From Pseudomonadota bacterium (GTDB lineage Bacteria > Pseudomonadota > Gammaproteobacteria > Burkholderiales > Burkholderiaceae_B), in assembly GCA_023427945.1 (NCBI GenBank), contig JAEYZR010000313.1, positions 1 to 16,753 on the forward strand: a DNA stretch of 16,753 nt, read 5' to 3'. The notes under the pieces are model-generated. The model was not told the DNA's origin and did no database searches. It saw only the letters and a program-made list of their open reading frames with translations. The position numbers and the translations under genes were made by a program. Positions within the stretch are counted from its first letter, which is position 1, and the number at the start of each line of letters is the position of its first letter. This document shows positions 1-6,297 of this stretch, in pieces.

Positions 1-27
1 GCCTTCGAGCCCGGCGCCGACGGGTGA
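1..27 (+). CDS. Possible 3' end of a plus-strand gene (partial)
   Basis: The first frame is open from base 1 to a TGA at 25-27 and would end in AFEPGADG. The stop abuts the stop codon of the minus-strand LysR gene at 28-30, which would suit a tightly packed convergent pair. Only eight codons are visible, so the product cannot be named and chance openness is quite possible. Confidence 0.25.
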   Translation, partial: AFEPGADG

Positions 28-915
28 TCAGACGGGGTCGGCCCCGCTGGTCAAATGCTGCATGAATGTGCGACTCAGCTCAGTCTGTGGGCGCAGCGCA
101 CTCCACAGGAGATGGCTGTGAACCTGAACATCCGGCGTCAATGGGCGGCTGGTCAGTCCTTGCACGGGCAATGCATTCAACAGGCTGGACTCCACCAGCG
201 CCACGCCGGCGCCGTGAAAGGCCAGCACGATCCCGGTCATGGATGTCGCCACCTCGATCTGTATGTTCAGAGGGCGATTCAGGAACGGCGTCAGGCGTCT
301 GCGCAGTATCGCCTGCGGGACATACGTAATGACCGGGTAGGGCACCAAGTCATCGATCGAAATGGATGCCAGCTGGGCCAGGGGATGGGTCGCCGGAAAA
401 ATACAGCTCAGTTGTGCATGCCCCAACGGCAGCGACTGAATGCCTTCATGTTCGTCCGGTGAAAATGCGACCCCCAGATCGACCTGTTCGTTGACCAGCC
501 GTTGCGCGATGAGGTTGGAATCCATCGACTGCAGCGAGATACGCACCTTGGGGCGTGTGCGTACGAACTCGGCGACCTTTCGGGCCAGCCACACATTCGC
601 AATCGGCGAGCTTGCGGCGATGGACAGCGATCCGTGTATGCCTTCGGCAAGGTCATGGCTGAAGCGCTCCAGTGCCGACACGCGATCAAAAATGTCCTGG
701 ACCTCGGGCAGAAGCGAGCGTGCCTCTGGCGTGGGCACCAGTCGTCCGCTCTGACGCTTGAACAGCACGAAACCCAGGCGTTGCTCCAGATGCTTGATGG
801 TCGCGCTCACGGCAGGTTGCGTCACATGCAGCAGCGCGGCCGCACCCGTGATGGAGCCGGACACCATCACGGCATGGAACGATTCCAGATGACGCAGTTG
901 AATCCGCGCAAGCAT
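28..915 (-). CDS. LysR-family transcriptional regulator
   Basis: This 295-residue protein has the normal LysR length. The N-terminal winged helix-turn-helix covers about residues 6-65, with the helix-turn-helix near 20-43 (GAAALLHVTQPAVSATIKHL) and the typical LFKR wing. The rest is the two-lobed co-inducer domain that binds a small metabolite. The start at the ATG 913-915 gives the standard LRHLESF opening a few residues in; no strong Shine-Dalgarno precedes it. It diverges from the class II aldolase and Bug receptor genes, so it most likely controls them and itself through the palindrome at 932-946. The inducer is unknown but is probably the substrate of that aldolase-family enzyme or a product of it. 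Confidence 0.95.
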   Translation of the reverse strand: MLARIQLRHLESFHAVMVSGSITGAAALLHVTQPAVSATIKHLEQRLGFVLFKRQSGRLVPTPEARSLLPEVQDIFDRVSALERFSHDLAEGIHGSLSIAASSPIANVWLARKVAEFVRTRPKVRISLQSMDSNLIAQRLVNEQVDLGVAFSPDEHEGIQSLPLGHAQLSCIFPATHPLAQLASISIDDLVPYPVITYVPQAILRRRLTPFLNRPLNIQIEVATSMTGIVLAFHGAGVALVESSLLNALPVQGLTSRPLTPDVQVHSHLLWSALRPQTELSRTFMQHLTSGADPV

Positions 916-931
916 GTAAGAGGCTGTCCTT

Positions 932-946
932 ATAAGCCAGGCTTAT
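932..946. promoter_or_regulatory. LysR box (T-N11-A palindrome)
   Basis: ATAAGCC-A-GGCTTAT is a perfect 7+1+7 inverted repeat that contains T(933)-N11-A(945), the LysR consensus. It lies 17 bases upstream of the LysR start codon and its centre is about 64 bases before the start point predicted for the aldolase gene. This is the usual place for the main recognition site of a LysR activator that also represses itself. That the regulator at 28-915 binds here is inferred from adjacency. Confidence 0.7.
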
Positions 947-966
947 GGCTGGCAACGGTTATGTGA

Positions 967-996
967 TTGGCCGCTTGCCTGGTCGCTACCTAGAAT
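967..996 (+). promoter_or_regulatory. Candidate sigma-70 promoter for the aldolase operon
   Basis: TTGGCC at 967-972 and TAGAAT at 991-996 are separated by 18 bases. The -10 box matches TATAAT at five of six positions; the -35 is weak, as expected for a promoter that needs an activator. The predicted start point near 1003 leaves a leader of about 50 bases before the ATG at 1053. Confidence 0.45.
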
Positions 997-1052
997 CGAT
1001 GCCTTCCTGCGCATGGGCCCGGTGGCTCGCGAGGACTTCGACAGGAGTGATC

Positions 1053-1859
1053 ATGCAGTCGACAACGGAAACGGTATACCGTCCGAAACAAGAGAATCTG
1101 TACTTTCCCAAGTATCCCACTTTTGAATCGGTGGAGGACGAGCGCTGGCATCGCCGGCAACGGCTGGCCGCGGTCTGTCGTGTGTTTGCCAAGTTTGGCT
1201 ACGAGTACGGTTTCGCCGGGCACGTGACCGTGCGCGACCCCGAGCATCCCAACCTGTACTGGACCAATCCGTTCGCAATGGATTTTGGCCGGGTCACGGC
1301 AAGCGACATGTTGCTGGTCGACCACGCAGGTACCGTGCTCCAGGGCAGCTGGGCAGTGAATCGTGCGGGCTTTGTGCTGCACTCCGCCATCCACGAAGCG
1401 AATCCGCAGCTGGTCGCCTCCTGTCATGCGCACACCACCCATGGTATGGCCTGGGCAGCACTGGGCCGGATGCTCGATCCGATCACGCAAACCGCATGCG
1501 GTTTCTATGAAGACCAGGCATTGATCACGGAAGAGGCAGGTGCCGTTGTGGTCGATGACGAGAAAGGACATGCCGTTGCGCGCGCCTTCGGTCAGGCAAA
1601 GATTGCCATTCACCAGAATCACGGTCTGTTTTCGGCTGGACGGGACTCAGTCGAAGAAGCGGCCTGGTGGTTCATCGCTGCCGAACGCGCCTGCGAAATT
1701 CAGCTCAAGGCCGAGGCCACCGGATCGCCACTGAAGATGATCGACCGCGAAGCCGCGCTGCACTCCAAGAAACATCTGGCGACGCCCTTCATGGCATGGC
1801 TGCACTTCCAACCCATCTACGACGCCGTCGTGCGCGAACAGCCCGATTGTTTGCTGTAG
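1053..1859 (+). CDS. Class II aldolase/adducin-family protein
   Basis: This 268-residue protein has the class II aldolase/adducin fold. The metal site is visible as the HxH pair in CHAHTTHG (H125, H127) and a third histidine in NHG (H190); the GHVTVRD stretch near 56-62 matches the phosphate-loop region of the fold. The residue that is the acid/base glutamate in fuculose- and ribulose-phosphate aldolases aligns here with glycine in RAGFVLH (about 105-110), as in many adducin-like bacterial members, so true aldolase activity is doubtful; a decarboxylase or other metal-dependent role is possible. I chose the ATG at 1053 because AGGAG (1043-1047) sits five bases ahead; the frame stays open upstream to 945. 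It is followed after 57 bases by a Bug receptor and diverges from a LysR regulator. Confidence 0.9.
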   Translation: MQSTTETVYRPKQENLYFPKYPTFESVEDERWHRRQRLAAVCRVFAKFGYEYGFAGHVTVRDPEHPNLYWTNPFAMDFGRVTASDMLLVDHAGTVLQGSWAVNRAGFVLHSAIHEANPQLVASCHAHTTHGMAWAALGRMLDPITQTACGFYEDQALITEEAGAVVVDDEKGHAVARAFGQAKIAIHQNHGLFSAGRDSVEEAAWWFIAAERACEIQLKAEATGSPLKMIDREAALHSKKHLATPFMAWLHFQPIYDAVVREQPDCLL

Positions 1860-1916
1860 AAGGGCGCGCACGACCGGCTAGACACAACAATAAATGATCC
1901 AAAGGAGAGAGTAATC

Positions 1917-2906
1917 ATGAACCATTCCATTCGTGCAGTGATGAGTGCCGCAGCGTTGATCGGTGCCGGACTCTGTAGTTCCGCATGGGCCGCATGGCCC
2001 GACGACAAACCCATCGAACTGGTCGTCGGGTTCGCCGCGGGTGGAGAGACCGATGTGCTGGCGCGTACTTTGGGGCCTTTCATACAGAAGCACCTTTCCA
2101 GCTCGGCCAACATCGTCATCGTGAACAAACCCGGCGCTTCCGGTGCGATTGCCAACACCTATGTCCAGCGTGCGCCCAAGGACGGCTACACCGTGGCAAT
2201 GGTCAATACGCCGCCCATGAACTTCATGCCGCTGGTGCAGTCCACCACTTACGATCCGGACCAGTTCGCGCTGGTGGGCCGTGTCGTGAGCGACCCCACT
2301 TTGCTCGTGGTGCGCGACGATAGCCCCTACACCTCGCTCAAGGAACTGGTCGCTGCAGTCAAGGCCAAGCCGGAAAGCGTGTCGATCGGTCAGAACGGTC
2401 TGGGCAGCAATGGCGGGGTGGCGTTGAACATTCTCATGCTGGAAAGCGGCGCTTCGTTTACCGAGGTGCCGTTTTCGGGGACGGGGCAGTCCAAGATCGC
2501 TTTGATGGGCCGGCACGTGGACATGATCTTTGCCAGCCATACGGCGGTTCCCAATCCGGCGGGCGAACAGACCAGGCTGCGCATCCTGGCGCAATTCATG
2601 CAGGACAGGGCACCTTTCCTGTCGGACGTGCCGACCGCCAGGGAGCAGGGGTTTGACGTAGTCGTGCCCTCGGATCGCGGCCTGGCCGTTCACAAGGAGG
2701 TGCCTGCGGCCATTCGCGAAAAACTGCAGGCTGCGCTGGAGGACGCCCTGAAAGACCCCGGCTTCTTGGAGGCAGCCAAGGCATTCTCGGCCATCCTGGC
2801 CTACCAGCCGGGCAAGCAGTGGCAGGCCGAGATCGACGAAGCCAAAGAGCCGATGACGCGCCTGGCTGCCGAGCTGAAAAAGAGCGGACGCCTGCCGGGC
2901 TCGTGA
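1917..2906 (+). CDS. Bug-type tripartite tricarboxylate receptor (TctC family)
   Basis: This 329-residue periplasmic binding protein belongs to the Bug/TctC family, which captures small carboxylates and related solutes. A Sec signal peptide is clear: a short charged start, a hydrophobic stretch at about 8-22 and an AWA cleavage site before residue 26. The mature protein opens with the family's PIELVVGFAAGGETD segment and has the KPGASG and SDVPTAREQG loops that line the ligand cleft. AAAGGAGAGA lies just ahead of the ATG. It is probably cotranscribed with the class II aldolase gene 57 bases upstream. No TctA or TctB membrane subunits are present, so it may work with a distant transporter or as a sensor. 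The ligand is unknown. Confidence 0.95.
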   Translation: MNHSIRAVMSAAALIGAGLCSSAWAAWPDDKPIELVVGFAAGGETDVLARTLGPFIQKHLSSSANIVIVNKPGASGAIANTYVQRAPKDGYTVAMVNTPPMNFMPLVQSTTYDPDQFALVGRVVSDPTLLVVRDDSPYTSLKELVAAVKAKPESVSIGQNGLGSNGGVALNILMLESGASFTEVPFSGTGQSKIALMGRHVDMIFASHTAVPNPAGEQTRLRILAQFMQDRAPFLSDVPTAREQGFDVVVPSDRGLAVHKEVPAAIREKLQAALEDALKDPGFLEAAKAFSAILAYQPGKQWQAEIDEAKEPMTRLAAELKKSGRLPGS

Positions 2907-2940
2907 TGATCCGGGCGCACGCCTGCCCGTGATGGGATAA

Positions 2941-2968
2941 GCGGCGCCGGCTCAGGCCGCGGCGCTGC
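2941..2968. terminator. Hairpin between convergent genes
   Basis: GCGGCGCCG (2941-2949) pairs with CGGCGCTGC (2960-2968) over nine positions with one G-U pair and a ten-base loop. It lies between the ends of the Bug receptor gene (stop at 2906) and the convergent dehydrogenase gene (stop at 2984). Neither side has a proper T-tract, so it may act weakly in both directions or mainly protect 3' ends. Confidence 0.4.
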
Positions 2969-2983
2969 GCACCACGCAACCCA

Positions 2984-4069
2984 TCATTGCAGTGCCTGGA
3001 TCACCGCCGCGGTCATTTCGGTGCACGACGCCTTGCCGCCCAGGTCTGCCGGAACGTGCACTCGTTCGGCGAGTACCTTTTCGACGGCAGCCTCCACACG
3101 CAGGCCTGCCTCGCTCATCGCCTGATCGCCGTGGCCGTCGCCCAGCCAGCGCAGCATCAGCGCGCCCGACAGAATGGTCGCCAGCGGACTGGCGATGTTC
3201 TTGCCTGCGATGTCCGGGGCCGATCCGTGCGCGCCCTGGAACAGGCCGTGGTGGTCACCGAGTTCCGCCGATGCAGAAAGCCCCATGCCGCCGATGGTGG
3301 CCGCACCCAGGTCGGAAATGATGTCGCCGAACATGTTCTCGGCCACGATCACGTCATAGAAGTCGGGACGCTTGAGCAGATGCACAGTGATGGCATCGGC
3401 GTAGGCGTAGTCGATCTCCACGTCGTCGTAGTCCTGTGCGACCTCATCGCATACCGAACGAAAGAAGACATAGGTGCGCAGTATGTTCGCCTTGTCGCAC
3501 ACGGTGACGCGGCGCTTGCCGTCACGTGGTGCGCCGTTGCGCTTGCGAGCCAGATCGAAAGAGAAGCGTGCGACGCGTTCGATGCCCTTGCGTGTCACCA
3601 CGATGGTGTCGGTGGCCACTTCGCCGCGCAGCACGATGCCGCCGCCACGGCTGGCATACAGGCCTTCGGTATTCTCGCGCACGATCACATAGTCGATCTG
3701 CCCGGCCTGCCAGCGCTTCAACGGCGATTCGGCGCCCGGATACAGCCTGATCGGCCGTACATTGGCGTACAGGTCCAGCTTGAATCGAAGTTGCAGATGC
3801 AGGTCGTTGCCGACTTCGGTGCCATCGGGATAGTTGATGCCCGGGATGCCTGCCGCCCCATGCAGGATGGCGTGGGCGCCTTTGCAGGCAGCAAACGTGG
3901 CTTCCGACAGCACGGCACCGGTCTTGGCGTAATGGTTGGCCCCCCCTTCGTGACTCTGGAAATTGAGCGTGTCGTTGCCGCAGGCGGCTTTGAGCACTGC
4001 AATTGCCGATTGACACACTTCCGGACCGATACCGTCGCCGTCGAGTGTGACGATGTCATAACTGGCCAT
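2984..4069 (-). CDS. Isocitrate/isopropylmalate dehydrogenase-family enzyme
   Basis: This 361-residue protein is a beta-hydroxyacid oxidative decarboxylase of the LeuB/Icd/tartrate dehydrogenase family. GDGIGPEV is at 11-18. Substrate arginines are R95, R105 and R131 (in VRENTEG). The catalytic pair is Y138 and K193 (in CDKAN), and the metal aspartates are D225, D249 and D253 (in NMFGDIISD); this spacing matches LeuB. The RENTEGLYASRGGG loop differs from true LeuB and resembles isocitrate, homoisocitrate and tartrate-type enzymes, so the substrate is open; an alkyl- or hydroxymalate is my best inference. The ATG at 4067-4069 follows AAGGAGA on its strand; an open frame runs farther upstream to 4255 but lacks support. 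The gene diverges from a PrpB-like lyase and shares a palindromic operator region with it. Confidence 0.9.
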   Translation of the reverse strand: MASYDIVTLDGDGIGPEVCQSAIAVLKAACGNDTLNFQSHEGGANHYAKTGAVLSEATFAACKGAHAILHGAAGIPGINYPDGTEVGNDLHLQLRFKLDLYANVRPIRLYPGAESPLKRWQAGQIDYVIVRENTEGLYASRGGGIVLRGEVATDTIVVTRKGIERVARFSFDLARKRNGAPRDGKRRVTVCDKANILRTYVFFRSVCDEVAQDYDDVEIDYAYADAITVHLLKRPDFYDVIVAENMFGDIISDLGAATIGGMGLSASAELGDHHGLFQGAHGSAPDIAGKNIASPLATILSGALMLRWLGDGHGDQAMSEAGLRVEAAVEKVLAERVHVPADLGGKASCTEMTAAVIQALQ

Positions 4070-4098
4070 GTTGATCTCCTTCGAATGTTCTGGTTTTA

Positions 4099-4106
4099 GG
4101 GGGGGG
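4099..4106. repeat. Homopolymeric G8 (C8 on the dehydrogenase strand) tract
   Basis: Eight consecutive G residues lie 29 bases upstream of the dehydrogenase start codon and read as C8 on that gene's strand. Such tracts can change length by slippage. Poly-C tracts control fimbrial promoters in Bordetella, but this one is shorter and more likely lies in the 5' leader than between -35 and -10 boxes. Confidence 0.5.
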
Positions 4107-4183
4107 CACATCAGGGCCTTGACTGTACATGCGAACGCAGGCGGCTGCTTCGAAAAGGCGTGTGTAACGCTAAAAAATACTTC

Positions 4184-4212
4184 TTGCCGTTCGACAATGG
4201 TATCGATACCAT
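4184..4212 (+). promoter_or_regulatory. Candidate promoter of the lyase operon
   Basis: TTGCCG (4184-4189) and TACCAT (4207-4212) are 17 bases apart, with matches of four of six at each box. The -10 box lies inside the palindrome at 4197-4212, so a protein bound there would block RNA polymerase. The predicted leader before the GTG at 4275 is about 55 bases. Confidence 0.35.
4197..4212. promoter_or_regulatory. Perfect 16-bp palindrome, likely LacI-family operator
   Basis: ATGGTATCGATACCAT is a perfect inverted repeat with a central CG step. LacI-family repressors use palindromes of this size and insert hinge leucines at a central CG; the ATGxTA outer half-site layout resembles operators of the GntR (gluconate) branch of that family. 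It sits in the 205-base gap between the divergent dehydrogenase and lyase genes, and a LacI-family gene with the hinge leucine ends the lyase operon. Binding by that protein is inferred. Confidence 0.7.
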
Positions 4213-4274
4213 AACTCGAAAAGGTTTTGCGGGTGGTCGATCCGCAAGGCTTCATTCAGAGCCAGGAGACTGTA

Positions 4275-5147
4275 GTGAACCGTTCCGAGAAATTCCGCGA
4301 CTTGTTGAAAAAACCGCCGTTCGTGTGCATGGGTGCCCACGACGCGGTGACGGCCATGCTGGCTGAACAGGCCGGCGCGCCTGCCATCTACGTCAGCGGC
4401 TTCGTCGCCTCTGCCATCGTCGCAGGCAAACCGGATGTCGGCCTGCTCTCGCAAACCGAAATGTTCGAGCACATTCGTCGCATCTGCCGCGTCACGACTG
4501 TTCCCGTGTTTGCCGATGCCGATACGGGCTATGGTGGTGTGCTCGATGCGCAGCGCACGATCAAACTGTGGGAAGAGGCCGGTGCCTCGGTGCTGCACCT
4601 GGAAGACCAGGCGGTGCCCAAGAAGTGCGGTCACTTTGCAGGCAAGCAACTGGTGTCCAAGGAAGAGATGCGCCAGAAACTGCGTGCCATGCTCGATGCG
4701 CGCAGCGACCCCAATTTCTTCGTCGTGGCCCGCACGGACGCCATAGGCGTGACCGGTTTGAGCGATGCGCTGGATCGCCTCGAGTCGTACGCGGAAATGG
4801 GTGTGGATGGCCTGTATGCCGATGCACCCGAAAGCGTGGAGCAGATGCAGGAGATCGTGCGCCGGCTCAAGCCCCTGGGATTGCCCATTCTGTTCAACAT
4901 GGTGCGCTCGGGAAAAAGCCCGATTCTTTCGCTCAAGCAGGTCTATGACATCGGGTTCGACTACGCGCTGTGCCCCGTCGAACCAATGCTCGCCATGCAC
5001 AAGGCCGTCAAGGAAATGATGGAGACCTTCATGCGCGAGGGCTGCAACACCGAGGCGATCGCCGATCGCCTGACCTCTTTCGAGGACTTCAACCATTTCG
5101 TTGGCCTGGACCGCATTACCCAGTACGAGTCGAAGTACGCCGTCTGA
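4275..5147 (+). CDS. Isocitrate lyase/PEP mutase-family lyase (PrpB-like)
   Basis: This 290-residue protein is a short-form member of the isocitrate lyase/phosphoenolpyruvate mutase superfamily, close in length to methylisocitrate lyase PrpB. Visible motifs are YVSG at 39-42, DADTGYG at 81-87 (magnesium site), LED at 109-111, and KKCGH at 116-120 with the catalytic cysteine C118, then ARTDA at 152-156. The residue after KKCGH is Phe rather than the usual Leu, Met, Gln or Arg. The cysteine motif fits carbon-carbon lyases such as methylisocitrate or 2,3-dimethylmalate lyase better than PEP mutase or phosphonopyruvate hydrolase. I chose the GTG at 4275 because AGGAG (4264-4268) precedes it; an upstream TTG at 4227 lacks a site. 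It heads an operon with a Bug receptor and a LacI regulator. Confidence 0.9.
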   Translation: MNRSEKFRDLLKKPPFVCMGAHDAVTAMLAEQAGAPAIYVSGFVASAIVAGKPDVGLLSQTEMFEHIRRICRVTTVPVFADADTGYGGVLDAQRTIKLWEEAGASVLHLEDQAVPKKCGHFAGKQLVSKEEMRQKLRAMLDARSDPNFFVVARTDAIGVTGLSDALDRLESYAEMGVDGLYADAPESVEQMQEIVRRLKPLGLPILFNMVRSGKSPILSLKQVYDIGFDYALCPVEPMLAMHKAVKEMMETFMREGCNTEAIADRLTSFEDFNHFVGLDRITQYESKYAV

Positions 5148-5163
5148 CACGTAGTTTTTCCAC

Positions 5164-5210
5164 AAAAAAAGCGGCACCGGTACCGGCGGTATACGTCGGA
5201 TCACGGTGCC
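5164..5210 (-). terminator. Minus-strand intrinsic terminator-like hairpin between two plus-strand genes
   Basis: Read on the minus strand, GGCACCG (5210-5204) pairs with CGGTGCC (5179-5173), and two bases later a run of seven T follows (5170-5164). The loop contains further pairing, including a perfect CCGGTACCGG. On the plus strand the A-run precedes the hairpin, so it would not terminate the lyase-receptor operon, but the hairpin could protect or separate the two messages. No minus-strand gene is seen that this terminator would serve. Confidence 0.4.
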
Positions 5211-5225
5211 CAATGGAGACAAGAC

Positions 5226-6197
5226 ATGAAGAAATGGATTCGCGTAGCGCTCATTGCCCCGGTGTTCGCACTGGGGAGCCTGTCGGCCCATGCTCAGCCG
5301 GCCAAGTTTCCCGATCGGCCCGTCACGCTGGTCGTGCCCTATTCGCCCGGAGGAGGCAGCGACAACATCGCGCGTGCCACGGCAAACTTCCTGTCCAAGC
5401 ATTGGGGCCAGACGGTCGTGGTGGAAAACCGGCCGGGCGCTGACGGCATGATTGCCACGCGCCAGGTGTACCGCTCGCCGGCAGACGGCTACACCATGCT
5501 GATCTCGATTCCCGCCATCGCCGCGCTCAAGTACATCAACAATTCCACGTCCGAGAGCGACCCGCTGAAGGAGTTGCGTGCGGTCAGCATGCTGGCCTCG
5601 GGGCCCACCGGCATCGTCGTCAAGGGCGATACTGCCATCAAGTCCATCGATGACCTGAAACGCGAGTGCAGCAAACCCAAGGCCGACTGCAGCTGGGCCA
5701 GCGGCGAGCCGTTCACCCTGCTGGCCGGAACCGGGCTGGTCGAGAAGATGGGCTTGAAGGACATGGTCAACGTGCGTTATGCCGGCACCTCGGCCGCGGT
5801 GAACGACATCATCGGCGGACGCGTGACGATGGTCGTCACCGGTCTGTCCTCGGTCGTGCCGCACCACAAGGCAGGCACCATGCGCATTCTTGCCCTGAGC
5901 AGCGACAAGCGCATGGAGCAGGTGCCCGACGTGCCGACCTATGCCGAGACCGGCCTGGGCGATGTGGACTTCACCCAGAACTGGTATGGCATATTCGTGC
6001 CGTCCAAGACACCTGATGCGGTGGTGCAGAACATTGCCGAGAGCATGAAGCTGGCGGCCCAGGACCCGGGCGTGCTGAAGGTCCTGCAGCCGCTGTTGAT
6101 CCAGCCCGTCGGAAGCTCTCAGAAAGAGTTCGAGGAAACCGTCAAGCGCGCCCAGGCAACAGTGGATCGTCTCGCAGGCCATCTCAAGCAGCAGTAA
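5226..6197 (+). CDS. Bug-type tripartite tricarboxylate receptor (TctC family)
   Basis: This 323-residue periplasmic solute receptor has a Sec signal peptide with MKKWIR charges, a hydrophobic core and an AHA cleavage site before residue 24. The mature part begins with the PVTLVVPYSPGGGSDN family segment and has ENRPGADG and SPADGYT in the usual places. C148 and C155 are close together and could form a disulfide bond, which occurs in Bug proteins. GGAG at 5215-5218 supports the ATG at 5226. It lies 78 bases after the PrpB-like lyase and 100 bases before the LacI regulator, so it is probably in their operon and may bind the acid that they act on. No transporter membrane subunits are nearby. 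Confidence 0.95.
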   Translation: MKKWIRVALIAPVFALGSLSAHAQPAKFPDRPVTLVVPYSPGGGSDNIARATANFLSKHWGQTVVVENRPGADGMIATRQVYRSPADGYTMLISIPAIAALKYINNSTSESDPLKELRAVSMLASGPTGIVVKGDTAIKSIDDLKRECSKPKADCSWASGEPFTLLAGTGLVEKMGLKDMVNVRYAGTSAAVNDIIGGRVTMVVTGLSSVVPHHKAGTMRILALSSDKRMEQVPDVPTYAETGLGDVDFTQNWYGIFVPSKTPDAVVQNIAESMKLAAQDPGVLKVLQPLLIQPVGSSQKEFEETVKRAQATVDRLAGHLKQQ

Positions 6198-6200
6198 GCT

Positions 6201-6218
6201 GGCGCGGGTCGGCGCGCC
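6201..6218. terminator. Short GC hairpin after the second Bug receptor
   Basis: GGCGCG (6201-6206) and CGCGCC (6213-6218) form a six-base-pair stem with a six-base loop, three bases past the receptor stop codon. No T-tract follows, so it is more likely to stabilise the receptor message or attenuate than to terminate fully before the LacI gene. Confidence 0.3.
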
Positions 6219-6297
6219 GTCGTCGTTCAGCGTAGAATCCCGGCACGAAAACAGGCCGCCCTGTCGCCGGGGTGGCCATCGCAGCGCGGGATGGTGT

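Noticed and set aside
1071..1082. Perfect 12-bp palindrome ACGGTATACCGT near the start of the aldolase gene
   Set aside because: It lies inside codons 7-10 of the gene, has no central CG, and differs from the operator at 4197-4212. A chance palindrome in coding sequence is the simpler reading, though a downstream operator cannot be excluded.
6233..6238. TAGAAT hexamer as a promoter for the LacI gene
   Set aside because: It resembles the -10 boxes proposed elsewhere in the window, but no -35 lies at a suitable distance, so a separate LacI promoter is not supported from sequence.
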